A stretch of 64,000 nt of DNA from JBECKW01 sp040235505 (lineage in GTDB: Bacteria; Desulfobacterota; Desulfobacteria; Desulfobacterales; JAFDDL01), in assembly GCA_040235505.1 (NCBI GenBank), contig JBECKW010000059.1, positions 51,956 to 115,955 of the forward strand, in the 5' to 3' direction. Under the pieces are notes generated by a model. The model made no database searches, had not been told where the DNA came from, and saw only the letters and a list, made by a program, of their open reading frames with translations. Positions within the stretch are counted from its first letter, which is position 1; each line of letters opens with the position of its first letter. Positions 44,617 to 53,070 of this stretch are shown here, one piece after another. Made by a program: the position numbers and the translations under genes.

Positions 44617-45825
44617 ATGAAACACGTTGCGATGCTTAGGGGGGCGATTCAACGATATGCATGGGGCTCCACCACCGCCATCCCGGAATTTTTAGGAGAA
44701 GCACCTGATGGTGGTCCCCAGGCGGAACTTTGGCTCGGCGCCCATCCAAACGCTCCGTCGTCCGTGAATGTCGATGGTCGTTGGGTGCCAATAACACAAC
44801 TTTTAGAAAAATCCCCGGACGATATTCTCGGTTCAGCCAGCGTCAACGCCGATAATCAGTTCCCATTCCTATTTAAAGTGCTGGCGGCTGCAAAACCACT
44901 TTCCATCCAGGCACATCCCGATGCCCGCCAAGCCATGGAGGGCTTTTCACGGGAAAACGCGCTGAATATCCCTCTCGATGCGCCACAACGTAACTATAAA
45001 GACGGCAACCACAAACCCGAATGCATTTGCGCGCTGACTCCCTTCTGGGCACTGAACGGATTCCGAAAAATTCGGGAAATACTGACCATGGTTTCAGAAC
45101 TGTGTCCGGTGACCTTGTCCGGAGACATCGCACTCCTGAAATCGAATCAGAACTCACAAGGACTAAAATGTTTCTTTCAAAGCCTGATGGAAAAAAAGAA
45201 GAACGAAGTCCGTTTGATAGTGGAAGAAACCGTCCGAAGCGCGAAGCAGTTTGAGAAACAAGATTCTTCGGCCTCATGGATTCTTAAGCTCCATGAAGCC
45301 TATCAAAGAGATATCGGTGTGTTGGCGCCTGCGTTTTTAAACCTTGTTTGCCTGAACCCCGGGGAGGCCATGTATCTTTCTGCCGGTCGTCTTCACGCCT
45401 ATCTGGAAGGTGTCGGTATAGAGATTATGGCCAATTCGGACAATGTGCTTCGCGGAGGACTTACGCAGAAGCACATTGATGTACCCGAACTCTTAAAGGT
45501 GCTTCAATTTTCAGAAACGTCTGTCGATATTCTGAAGCCTGTCTCCACCGTGCCGGGTGAAATGGTCTATGAAACACCCGCCGAAGAATTTGTCCTGTCC
45601 GAATTGACGGTAAAACGGCACCAGCAGTACGAAAGCCCGACGCATCGAGGGGTCGAAATCCTTCTTTGTACGCAAGGCGACGCGGACATTTATGAGGCTG
45701 ACTCGCAAATACAAGTGCATATCAACCGTGGTATGTCTTTGCTGATACCCGCCTCGGTGCTCCGATACGACATTTCCGGCGACGCCGTTTTTTATAGGGC
45801 ATCTTCGGTTATTTCAGGAAAATAA
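44617..45825 (+). CDS. manA: Mannose-6-phosphate isomerase, class I
   Basis: 402 residues. Zinc-site residues are in LSIQAHPDARQAMEGF and DGNHKPECICAL, with YAWGSTTAIPEFLG at the start, YLSAGRLHAYLEGVGIEIMANSDNVLRGGLT and a C-terminal cupin. It links fructose-6-phosphate to mannose metabolism. It ends 5 bases before the promoter of the aromatic operon, which may also serve as a boundary. Confidence 0.95.
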   Translation: MKHVAMLRGAIQRYAWGSTTAIPEFLGEAPDGGPQAELWLGAHPNAPSSVNVDGRWVPITQLLEKSPDDILGSASVNADNQFPFLFKVLAAAKPLSIQAHPDARQAMEGFSRENALNIPLDAPQRNYKDGNHKPECICALTPFWALNGFRKIREILTMVSELCPVTLSGDIALLKSNQNSQGLKCFFQSLMEKKKNEVRLIVEETVRSAKQFEKQDSSASWILKLHEAYQRDIGVLAPAFLNLVCLNPGEAMYLSAGRLHAYLEGVGIEIMANSDNVLRGGLTQKHIDVPELLKVLQFSETSVDILKPVSTVPGEMVYETPAEEFVLSELTVKRHQQYESPTHRGVEILLCTQGDADIYEADSQIQVHINRGMSLLIPASVLRYDISGDAVFYRASSVISGK

Positions 45826-45829
45826 AATC

Positions 45830-45858
45830 TTGACTTATTAAAAACATTTTTTTATTCT
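45830..45858 (+). promoter_or_regulatory. Sigma-70 promoter of the aromatic amino acid operon
   Basis: TTGACT (45830-45835), exactly 17 bases, then TATTCT (45853-45858). The transcript would start near 45865, about 25 bases before the leader peptide. It lies straight after manA, so the operon is separately transcribed. Confidence 0.65.
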
Positions 45859-45889
45859 TTCATAAATTTCAATCAAACGGACAGGTCAC

Positions 45890-45970
45890 ATGTATCGTTT
45901 TTTTAGCGGATCTTATTTTTATTTTAGCTTTTTCTGGCGATTTTACGCCCAGGATCCGCCCGGAATGTGA
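45890..45970 (+). CDS. Aromatic-rich leader peptide of an attenuator, 26 residues
   Basis: The frame begins MYRFFSGSYFYFSFFWRFY and ends AQDPPGM. Twelve of 26 residues are aromatic: seven Phe, four Tyr and one Trp, all in the first 19 positions. The ribosome site is weak (GGACAGG). Stop at 45968. Such leader peptides sense charged-tRNA supply: scarce Phe or Tyr would stall the ribosome here. The frame lies between a good promoter and two terminators, ahead of genes for shikimate and phenylalanine synthesis. Function is inferred. Confidence 0.82.
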   Translation: MYRFFSGSYFYFSFFWRFYAQDPPGM

Positions 45971-46052
45971 TGGTAAATATTATATAGCGAAAGCATCAAA
46001 GCCGAGGGGATCCGATAACCCCACGGCTTTTTTTTCGGGCAAAAGGCCGTGG
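45952..46052 (+). promoter_or_regulatory. Attenuator: mutually exclusive RNA pairings
   Basis: Two pairings compete with the terminators. First, GGATCC at the end of the leader frame (45952-45957, plus CC) can pair with GGGGATCC at 46006-46013, on the 5' side of terminator 1. Second, CCACGGC (46021-46027, the 3' arm of terminator 1) pairs perfectly with GCCGTGG (46046-46052, 5' arm of terminator 2), and T-run/A-run pairs extend it. A stalled ribosome would leave both free (read-through). A ribosome reaching the stop codon would mask the first and let terminator 1 form. Confidence 0.7.
45998..46035 (+). terminator. Attenuator terminator 1
   Basis: AAAGCCG-A-GGGG, a 9-base loop, then CCCC-A-CGGCTTT and a run of eight T in total. 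One A-A mismatch in an otherwise perfect 11-bp stem. Located 27 bases after the leader stop codon. Confidence 0.88.
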
Positions 46053-46073
46053 AGACAACTTCACGGCCTTTTT
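46041..46073 (+). terminator. Attenuator terminator 2
   Basis: AAAAGGCCGTG, a 10-base loop, then CACGGCCTTTT and a further T. The 11-bp stem ends 22 bases before the first structural gene. Confidence 0.8.
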
Positions 46074-46095
46074 GCTTGAAAAAAGGAGGGTGAAT

Positions 46096-46914
46096 ATGAC
46101 ATTACTGGGTAAAAAGATCAGACTGGAGAGAATTCGAAACCGCAATAGTGGGAAAACCGTCATTGTTCCAATGGATCATGGAATGACGGTGGGACCGATC
46201 CCAGGCATCGTCAACATCGAGGATGCCATTGAAAGGGTGGCCCTTGGGGGGGCAAATGCTGTTGTGGAGCATAAAGGGCTGGTGACCAAAGGGCTCGGGC
46301 AGAGAGGGCAGGATATAGGGCTGATCATACACCTGTCCGCCTCCACGCAGCTTTCGCCTTTCCCAAATGCCAAAACACTGGTTTGTTCTGTGGAGGAAGC
46401 TGTCAAATTGGGGGCGGATGCGGTCTCCATTCACGTTAATTTGGGAAATGGAGATGAAAAGGAGATGCTGCGCGATTTCGGATACGTTTCCCATGAGGCA
46501 AGAACATGGGGAATGCCCCTGCTGGCAATGATCTATCCAAGGGGGAAGAAGATAAGGAACGAGTTTGATCCGGATGTCATCAAACATGCGGCCAGGGTAG
46601 GGGACGAAATGGGCGCCGATCTTGTCAAGGTTTCTTATACCGGTTGTCCCGAAAGCTTCCGGAAGGTGGTGGAGGGATGCAGTATTCCGGTTGTCATTGC
46701 AGGCGGGCCGAAAATGTCATCGGATCACGATATCCTCGAAATGGTCAAGGGCGCCATGATGGCAGGTGGTGCCGGGGTTTCGATGGGGCGAAACATTTTC
46801 CAGCATTCGGATCCGACCCGGATGCTCATGGCTGTTTCCGGAATCGTACATGAAGGCCTGAGCGTTGACAGCGCTCTTGAAGTGTTGAAGAGAATGGATC
46901 GGGAAGCTGCTTAA
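46096..46914 (+). CDS. aroA': 2-amino-3,7-dideoxy-D-threo-hept-6-ulosonate synthase (AroA', aldolase type)
   Basis: 272 residues from ATG 46096 behind AAAGGAGGGTGAAT. The class I aldolase (DhnA/FbaB) fold is visible: VIVPMDHGMTVGPIPGI, the Schiff-base Lys in DLVKVSYTG, and VVIAGGPKMSS followed by GGAGVSMGRNIFQ. In archaea and some deltaproteobacteria the enzyme joins a hexose-derived fragment with aspartate semialdehyde to bypass DAHP synthase. Its partner, dehydroquinate synthase II, is the next gene, which supports this over plain fructose-bisphosphate aldolase. Confidence 0.9.
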   Translation: MTLLGKKIRLERIRNRNSGKTVIVPMDHGMTVGPIPGIVNIEDAIERVALGGANAVVEHKGLVTKGLGQRGQDIGLIIHLSASTQLSPFPNAKTLVCSVEEAVKLGADAVSIHVNLGNGDEKEMLRDFGYVSHEARTWGMPLLAMIYPRGKKIRNEFDPDVIKHAARVGDEMGADLVKVSYTGCPESFRKVVEGCSIPVVIAGGPKMSSDHDILEMVKGAMMAGGAGVSMGRNIFQHSDPTRMLMAVSGIVHEGLSVDSALEVLKRMDREAA

Positions 46915-46975
46915 CCTCTGAAGTTTAGCCCCCGGCTACTGGATTCGAATATGTTACGGGAAAAGGATATCAGTC

Positions 46976-47968
46976 ATGAAAAAAGTATGGGTACAAATCG
47001 ATCCATGGAATAAGGAAATGGTGATTACGGCCATCGAAGGCGGCGCAGATGCCGTTGTGGTTCCGGAGGGATACAGCACGGAAGTAAAAGCACTGGGCAA
47101 AATCCAGACCATATCTGAAGACGGCGACCTAAAGCCGGGGGAGCAGGTGGCTTTTTTTACGATCCGGAGCGGAAAGGATGAGGCTGAAATCGTTCGGCTG
47201 AGTCGGAACAGACAGTTGGTGCTGGAGTGCACGGACTGGACCATTATTCCCCTTGAAAATTTGATTGCCAAGGGTGCCGATGTGATTGCAAGGGTGGAAA
47301 ACGTTACAGAGGCAAAAACAGCCTTCGGGATTCTTGAAAAGGGTGTCAGCGGTATTTTGATTCAGTCGAAGGACCCGGCTTCCCTGAAAAAAATTCTCTC
47401 CGAAGTCAAGGGAATGGAAGAGAACACCCAGTTGTCGGTAGCGGAAATCATAGAAGTCAAACCCCTCGGCATGGGAGATCGTGTTTGCGTCGACACCTGT
47501 ACCGCCATGAAACCCGGAGAAGGCATGCTGGTTGGAAACAGCAGCAATGCCTTGTTTCTCGTTCATGCCGAAAGCGTTTCAAACCCTTATGTCTCTCCCA
47601 GGCCATTCAGGGTAAACGCCGGACCCGTGCATGCCTACACCCGCGTTTCAGGAGGAAAAACGCGCTACCTGTCGGAGCTCTCATCCGGCGATTCGGTGAT
47701 GCTCGTTGATTTCCGTGGAAAGACGACGGTGGGGATTGTCGGGCGGCTGAAAATAGAAAAAAGACCGCTGATGCTTGTGACCGCAAAAGTCGGCGAAATG
47801 CAGATAAGCACGATCCTCCAAAATGCCGAAACCATCCGGCTTACGGATCCGGAGGGCAACCCTCTATCCATCGTGAACCTGAAGGAAGGCGATAAGGTCC
47901 TGGTGGCGATTGAAACAGGCGGACGGCATTTCGGAATGAAAATAGAAGAAACGATCACGGAGAAATAA
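46976..47968 (+). CDS. aroB': 3-dehydroquinate synthase II (AroB')
   Basis: 330 residues. KKVWVQIDPWNKEMVITAIEGGADAVVVPEG opens the family. Also typical are LENLIAKGADVIARVENVTEAKTAFGILEKGVSGILI, GDRVCVDTCTAMKPGEGMLVGNSS, RPFRVNAGPVHAY and RYLSELSSGDSVMLVD. It oxidises and recyclises the product of AroA' with NAD to give 3-dehydroquinate. No classical aroB or aroG is present in this window. Confidence 0.94.
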   Translation: MKKVWVQIDPWNKEMVITAIEGGADAVVVPEGYSTEVKALGKIQTISEDGDLKPGEQVAFFTIRSGKDEAEIVRLSRNRQLVLECTDWTIIPLENLIAKGADVIARVENVTEAKTAFGILEKGVSGILIQSKDPASLKKILSEVKGMEENTQLSVAEIIEVKPLGMGDRVCVDTCTAMKPGEGMLVGNSSNALFLVHAESVSNPYVSPRPFRVNAGPVHAYTRVSGGKTRYLSELSSGDSVMLVDFRGKTTVGIVGRLKIEKRPLMLVTAKVGEMQISTILQNAETIRLTDPEGNPLSIVNLKEGDKVLVAIETGGRHFGMKIEETITEK

Positions 47969-48034
47969 AGCGTTTTCATAAACTAGACCGACGATTATTG
48001 CGTGACGCACTTACCGGAATGAAGAGGAGTATTC

Positions 48035-49159
48035 ATGGGCAGGAAAAAAGATGAAAGCTCACATCCCCCCCAGAACATCGAAGAGATGTTGAAAGAGTTG
48101 AGGGACAGGATCGACAGTATCGACAATCAAATTTTAAATCTTTTAAACCAGCGACTGGGAGTCGCCAAGGAGATCGGCAGATGCAAGGGCCGGTCCTCCG
48201 AGGTCGTCATGGACAGCGCAAGGGAAACAAATGTTGTCAAACGCTTGTTTTCATTAAATAAAGGACCAATGAGCAATGAGTCGATCCAGCATATTTTTAC
48301 AGAGATATTCGGATCTTCCCGGGAGGCTCAGCAACCTCATCTGGTGACGTATCTAGGGCCCGAGGCGACCTATACGCATATCGCGGCGAAGGCATATTTC
48401 GGAAAATCCGCGTCCTTCGTTCCGCAGCCCAGCATTCGCGATGTTTTTCAGTCGGTGGAAAAGGGCGATGCCCATTACGGGATCGTGCCGGTGGAAAACT
48501 CGATTGAAGGCGCCGTCAATTATACGCTTGATCTTTTCTACGAATCGGAGCTGAAGATATGCGCTGAAACCTATCTTAACATTTCCCATGATCTGCTTTC
48601 CAGCGCTGGTTCACTGAAAGAAATAGAGCTGGTCTATTCCCATCCCCAGGCGCTGGCCCAGTGCCGGACATGGCTAAGGAAATACCTGCCGGACGTATCA
48701 GTCCAGGAAGTCGGAAGCACCTCCGAAGCCGCCCGGATGGCGCTTTCCAAAAAGAGGTCTGCGGCAATTGCCAGCCGTGAAGCGTCGCAGATATATAAAC
48801 TGGACGTTCTGGCGTCGAAGATTGAAGATTTTTCCAGAAATACAACCCGATTTCTGGTCATCGGGAAAAAAGCCGCGCGTCCCACCGGTCGGGATAAAAC
48901 CTCCATCATGTTTGTCACACCGCATACGCCGGGCGCACTTTATAAGGTCATGACTCCCATTGCCGAAGCGGGACTGAATATGGTAAAGCTCGAATCCAGA
49001 CCTAGCCGGCAGGAGAACTGGACCTATATCTTTTTCCTTGATCTGGAAGGTCATATAGACCAAGACGAGGTGAAGCAGACCTTAGAACATATGAAACAAA
49101 TCTGCCTCTTTACCAAGTGGCTCGGCTCTTATCCAATTCGTAATAAAATTGAAGCATAA
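48035..49159 (+). CDS. pheA: Bifunctional chorismate mutase/prephenate dehydratase
   Basis: 374 residues. A chorismate mutase AroQ domain (about 10-95: LRDRIDSIDNQILNLLNQRLGVAKEIG), a prephenate dehydratase domain (about 105-285: TYLGPEATYTHIAAKAYFG and NTTRFLVIGKKAARP) and a C-terminal ACT domain with the ESRPSRQENWTYIFFLDLEGH segment that binds Phe. So feedback by Phe adds to the attenuator. It makes phenylpyruvate from chorismate. Confidence 0.96.
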   Translation: MGRKKDESSHPPQNIEEMLKELRDRIDSIDNQILNLLNQRLGVAKEIGRCKGRSSEVVMDSARETNVVKRLFSLNKGPMSNESIQHIFTEIFGSSREAQQPHLVTYLGPEATYTHIAAKAYFGKSASFVPQPSIRDVFQSVEKGDAHYGIVPVENSIEGAVNYTLDLFYESELKICAETYLNISHDLLSSAGSLKEIELVYSHPQALAQCRTWLRKYLPDVSVQEVGSTSEAARMALSKKRSAAIASREASQIYKLDVLASKIEDFSRNTTRFLVIGKKAARPTGRDKTSIMFVTPHTPGALYKVMTPIAEAGLNMVKLESRPSRQENWTYIFFLDLEGHIDQDEVKQTLEHMKQICLFTKWLGSYPIRNKIEA

Positions 49160-49162
49160 GAC

Positions 49163-49981
49163 ATGATATCAACCCGTACAAACGTTTACTGTGTTATCGG
49201 AAAGCCCGTATCGCACAGCCTCAGCCCGATCATGCACAATGCAGCCTTCGAAAAAATCGGCTACGACGGCGTTTATCTTGCTTTCGAGGTGGAGGATATT
49301 TCCGCCGCTGTCGGCGGTATCCGGAGTCTCGGTATCCGTGGCGTCAGTGTGACCATCCCCCATAAAGTATCCGTGATGTCATATCTTGATGAAATTGACA
49401 CCACTGCGCTCAAAATCGGTGCCGTCAATACCATCGTGAACCGGCACGGAAAGCTGAAAGGATACAATACGGATTTTCAGGGAGCTTTGAAAGCATTGGC
49501 TGAAAAGAGCGATATCCACGGAAAGAGGGTTCTCGTTCTTGGTGCGGGAGGGGCGGCCAGGGCAATCGGGTTCGGTATCAACATGGAAGGCGGCCGCCTC
49601 ACCATTTCAAATCGAAGTCTAGAGAGAGGGGAACGCCTTGCGGAAGATCTTCAGGCTTCCTTTTGCGCGCCCGATGTTATTGAACGAAATTCATGGGACA
49701 TTATCATCAATACCACTTCCGTCGGTATGACCCCTGAAACTGATAGGATGCCGGTTCCAGAAACTATTCTGACGCCCGGTCAGGTTGTCATGGACATTGT
49801 CTATAATCCTCTCGAGACACTTCTTTTGAAAACAGCTCGGGATAAGGGATGTGCCACCGTAGACGGCGCAGCCATGTTCGTCTACCAGGGCGCCTGTCAA
49901 TTTGAACTCTGGACCGCCCAAAGCGCTCCTGTTTCAGTTATGGGCCAAGCCGTTAGAGGAGTTTTGTTGAAACGGAAATAG
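49163..49981 (+). CDS. aroE: Shikimate dehydrogenase
   Basis: 272 residues. Shikimate-binding GKPVSHSLSPIMHNAAFE and VTIPHKVSVM (the catalytic Lys), NTIV, and NADP-binding VLGAGGAARAIGFG with NRSLERG. INTTSVGMTPETD and GAAMFVYQGACQFELWT close the family pattern. It reduces dehydroshikimate. It begins three bases after pheA. Confidence 0.96.
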   Translation: MISTRTNVYCVIGKPVSHSLSPIMHNAAFEKIGYDGVYLAFEVEDISAAVGGIRSLGIRGVSVTIPHKVSVMSYLDEIDTTALKIGAVNTIVNRHGKLKGYNTDFQGALKALAEKSDIHGKRVLVLGAGGAARAIGFGINMEGGRLTISNRSLERGERLAEDLQASFCAPDVIERNSWDIIINTTSVGMTPETDRMPVPETILTPGQVVMDIVYNPLETLLLKTARDKGCATVDGAAMFVYQGACQFELWTAQSAPVSVMGQAVRGVLLKRK

Positions 49982-49997
49982 GCCCCAACAGAGATCT

Positions 49998-51260
49998 ATG
50001 ATGAAAGAGATTAAAACAGCACCCGTTAAAAACACAACCGTTCAGGTCCCCGGATCCAAAAGCTATACCCACAGAATCCTCATTGCATCGGCTCTCTCCG
50101 ACGGCGCATGTCGAATTGAAAATCCGCTGAGAAGCGAAGATACGCTTTTCACCGTAAAGGGGCTCCGCGGGATGGGAGTGAAAATCGAGGACCACACGGA
50201 ATACTTGCTGGTCAGAGGAAACGGTGGCCGTCTGGAGACGGCCGAAGAGGATATCTATCTCGGAAACTCCGGCACCTCCGTGAGGCTTCTGACAGGGATC
50301 TGCGGTATCGGAAACGGCAGGTACCTCATTACCGGAACTTCCCGAATGCAGGAACGCCCCATTCAAGATCTTCTCGATGGACTTTCGCAACTTGGCATCC
50401 GCGCGGCATCGATTCATGGAAACGGATGCCCGCCCATAGAGATCTTTGGGAAGAAAATCGAAGGCGGGAGGGTCGATCTCAACTGTCATGTCAGCAGCCA
50501 GTATCTATCCTCCATTCTGTTGATGGCGCCTTTTTCTTTAAAGGGAATAGAAATCAACGTGGTGAACGGACCGGTGTCAAAACCGTATATCGATATGACG
50601 CTGGAAGTAATGAAACGTATGGACGTCGAGGTTTCCAGGGAGGGGTATGACCGGTTTTTCGTACCCGGCCATCAGATTTATCGTTCGGGCACATATGAAG
50701 TGGAACCGGATTGCTCCCAGGCAGGATATTTCTGGGCGGCGGCCGCAGTTACCGGCGCTTCGATTACCGTCCGTGGAATCCATTCAGATACCCGACAGGG
50801 AGATGTCCGATTTTCCAAAGTGCTGGGGGAAATGGGCTGCCGCATAACGGAAGAAAATGAAGGGATTTGCGTGACCGGCGGCCCCTTGAAGGGCATCTGC
50901 GTCGATATGTCCGATATGCCGGATATGGTCCCTACACTGGCCGTGGTGGCGGCGTTCGCCGAGGGGACAACGGAAATTTCCAATGTTTCGCATCTGAGAG
51001 CCAAAGAAAGCGATCGTCTGCAGAGCGTTGTCAACGAACTCACAAAGATGGGCATCGTTGCTGATTGCGGCGGCAGTGGTCTTCGTATTACAGGGGGCCG
51101 TGGGCATGGCGCTTCCATCGACACATACAACGACCACCGCATGGCCATGAGTTTTTCCGTGGCAGGTCTTAAGATCCCGGATATTCGTATTGAAAACGAA
51201 TTCTGCGTTTCAAAATCGTTCCCAAACTACTGGGAAGTATTCGAGTCCATTTACGAATAA
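49998..51260 (+). CDS. aroA: EPSP synthase (3-phosphoshikimate 1-carboxyvinyltransferase)
   Basis: 420 residues. VPGSKSYTHRILIASALSDG, LGNSGTSVRLLTGICG, the SRMQERPIQDLLDGL segment, SHLRAKESDRLQSVVNELTKMG and the ending DTYNDHRMAMSFSVAGL are diagnostic. The glyphosate-site segment reads LGNSGTSVR. It joins phosphoenolpyruvate to shikimate-3-phosphate. The next gene starts one base after its stop. Confidence 0.97.
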   Translation: MMKEIKTAPVKNTTVQVPGSKSYTHRILIASALSDGACRIENPLRSEDTLFTVKGLRGMGVKIEDHTEYLLVRGNGGRLETAEEDIYLGNSGTSVRLLTGICGIGNGRYLITGTSRMQERPIQDLLDGLSQLGIRAASIHGNGCPPIEIFGKKIEGGRVDLNCHVSSQYLSSILLMAPFSLKGIEINVVNGPVSKPYIDMTLEVMKRMDVEVSREGYDRFFVPGHQIYRSGTYEVEPDCSQAGYFWAAAAVTGASITVRGIHSDTRQGDVRFSKVLGEMGCRITEENEGICVTGGPLKGICVDMSDMPDMVPTLAVVAAFAEGTTEISNVSHLRAKESDRLQSVVNELTKMGIVADCGGSGLRITGGRGHGASIDTYNDHRMAMSFSVAGLKIPDIRIENEFCVSKSFPNYWEVFESIYE

Positions 51261-51261
51261 C

Positions 51262-51783
51262 ATGAATATTTTTCTTATTGGTTATCGGTGCACCGGTAAA
51301 ACTTCAGTCGGAAGACGTGTCGCCCAACAACTTGGTTGGAAATTCATTGACATGGATGTTCTGCTGACGGAGACCAGCGGGGAAACCATCAGCGAAATTG
51401 TCTCCAGGGGCGGATGGCCTCTTTTCAGAAAAATGGAAAAGCAAGTTCTGGAAACGATCTGCAATGGAGAAAACCAGGTGATTGCAACAGGCGGCGGAGT
51501 CGTGGTCGACAAAGAGAATATCGATCTGATGAAGAGGAGCGGAATCCTTTTTTGGCTGCGAGCAACCCCGGAAACGATCCTGAAAAGAATGACTGAAGAT
51601 GTCCAAACTAAAAAGATGAGACCGTCTCTGACGGATCGTAAATTAAAAGATGAGATAGAAGAAACACTGAAGGAAAGATATCCTCTGTATCGAACTGCCA
51701 TGACCGCGGATTTCGATACGGAAGAAAAGACCATGCAGGAAGTATCAGAGGAAATTATCAGGCGCCTTAAGCACATGGGATGA
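51262..51783 (+). CDS. aroK: Shikimate kinase
   Basis: 173 residues from ATG 51262 (MNIFLIGYRCTGKTSVGRRVA). P-loop GYRCTGKTS, the shikimate-binding FIDMDVLL and FRKMEKQVL, and GGGVV and RPSLTD (the lid Arg). It phosphorylates shikimate. It closes the visible operon; aroD and aroC are not in this window, so the pathway must be completed elsewhere. Confidence 0.95.
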   Translation: MNIFLIGYRCTGKTSVGRRVAQQLGWKFIDMDVLLTETSGETISEIVSRGGWPLFRKMEKQVLETICNGENQVIATGGGVVVDKENIDLMKRSGILFWLRATPETILKRMTEDVQTKKMRPSLTDRKLKDEIEETLKERYPLYRTAMTADFDTEEKTMQEVSEEIIRRLKHMG

Positions 51784-51843
51784 GATTAATATCTTTGATC
51801 TGCAACCCGGTGACGAAAAAATGTAGATATCGGAATAAATTTC

Positions 51844-51872
51844 TTGACATTGCTGCACTGAACTATTACATT
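51844..51872 (+). promoter_or_regulatory. Sigma-70 promoter before the ComEA-like gene
   Basis: TTGACA, 17 bases, TACATT. A near-consensus pair in the 293-base gap after aroK; it would leave a leader of about 200 bases with no visible structure. Confidence 0.55.
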
Positions 51873-52076
51873 GCTCTCATCTCTTCGGTGGAACCGCTTT
51901 TAACAGACACACCTTTTAGCAACAGCTATTCCCTTTGTTCCCTTTAAGTCGGTCGATTGATCGTCAGTTGCCCCGACGCAAATTATTCTAAAACCCACCG
52001 AAAAACACATCGAATTCCACCCCCTGAGGACGTTTACGATCGATGTGCAAACTTTTTAAATGAAAGGAAAGCAGAG

Positions 52077-52379
52077 ATGAAAAAAATCAGATTTACTGTT
52101 GCACTCATTATGATGTTTGCATTCGTGTCAGGTTATGTAATCTCGATATATGCTGCCTCTGATAAAGTGAATATCAATACGGCCACCCAGGAAGAATTAA
52201 TGCAACTTGAAGGCATTGGCAGCGCCTATGCCCAGAAGATAATCGAGTACCGCGAAGCGAACGGGCCGTTTCAAAAACCCGAAGATATAATGAATGTCAA
52301 AGGGGTGGGAGAGGCAACTTTTGAAAAAAATAAAGATAGGATAACCGTTGTCAAAGCAGGAGAAGACGAGTCGAAATAA
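52077..52379 (+). CDS. ComEA-type helix-hairpin-helix protein
   Basis: 100 residues from ATG 52077 after GAAAGGAAAGCAGAG. A signal peptide (about 1-27) is followed by two helix-hairpin-helix motifs: VNINTATQEELMQLEGIGSAYAQKIIEYREANGPF and KPEDIMNVKGVGEATFEKNKDRI. The family binds DNA without sequence preference in the periplasm; in many non-competent bacteria the role is unknown. Followed by a terminator. Confidence 0.9.
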   Translation: MKKIRFTVALIMMFAFVSGYVISIYAASDKVNINTATQEELMQLEGIGSAYAQKIIEYREANGPFQKPEDIMNVKGVGEATFEKNKDRITVVKAGEDESK

Positions 52380-52405
52380 ATTTGTTACACACGATGATGA
52401 CATTG

Positions 52406-52434
52406 ATCCATCCACAGGGGGTGGATTTTTTTTT
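52406..52434 (+). terminator. Rho-independent terminator of the ComEA-like gene
   Basis: ATCCATCC, loop ACAGG, GGGTGGAT with one G-U pair, then nine T. Confidence 0.82.
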
Positions 52435-52547
52435 AAGCGATATTTTAATCAGTTATGAGGAAGTTTTTGCACTTGACAGCTTCGTGGAATTATGGTCATT
52501 TTTTTTAAAATTTTGGAAAAAACCAGCTCGGAATTCTGTCAAAGAAT

Positions 52548-53069
52548 ATGGAGATCAGCTTGAAAAGAATCAAAGAATGCCTGATGCTCATTATTTTATC
52601 AAGCGTTTGTGCGCTGCTCTATAACACACTTTCACCAGAGGGTATCGCCCTCGTTGGAGAATGGGATACATCAAAAGGGGTTGTTTCGGCCGTGGCCAAG
52701 AACGATCCTGTGGTCCATGGTCTAGAAATTGACAGTGTACAAACCGCAAAAGAAATTTACGACAGCGGACAAGCCGTTTTCGTCGATGCCCGGTCCCAGG
52801 AAGCCTTTGATGGGGGTCATATCCGGGGCGCGGTCTCACTGCCGGTTTACTCATTCGAAGACAAGATAGAGCAGTTCTATAAAGCCTATCCGCCCTCAAC
52901 TTATATTATAACCTACTGTTCCGGAAGAGAGTGCCAGGACAGCCATGAACTCGCACAACTCCTCATTCAAATCGGGTATACCCACGTCCGCGTGTATATT
53001 GATGGGTTTCCGGTGTGGCAGAAAAATGGCTTCCCAGTGGTAAAATCATCGACGGAGAAGGGTGAATAA
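52548..53069 (+). CDS. Membrane-anchored rhodanese-like protein
   Basis: 173 residues. One N-terminal hydrophobic segment (about 11-28), then a rhodanese domain with VFVDARSQEAFDGGHIRGAVSLPV and the active-site Cys in YCSGRECQDSHELAQLL. It probably faces the periplasm. It may carry sulfane sulfur or act on thiols. A TTG at 52560 has a better ribosome site (GGAG 6 bases before) than the ATG at 52548, so the start could be four codons later. Confidence 0.85.
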   Translation: MEISLKRIKECLMLIILSSVCALLYNTLSPEGIALVGEWDTSKGVVSAVAKNDPVVHGLEIDSVQTAKEIYDSGQAVFVDARSQEAFDGGHIRGAVSLPVYSFEDKIEQFYKAYPPSTYIITYCSGRECQDSHELAQLLIQIGYTHVRVYIDGFPVWQKNGFPVVKSSTEKGE

Positions 53070-53070
53070 T

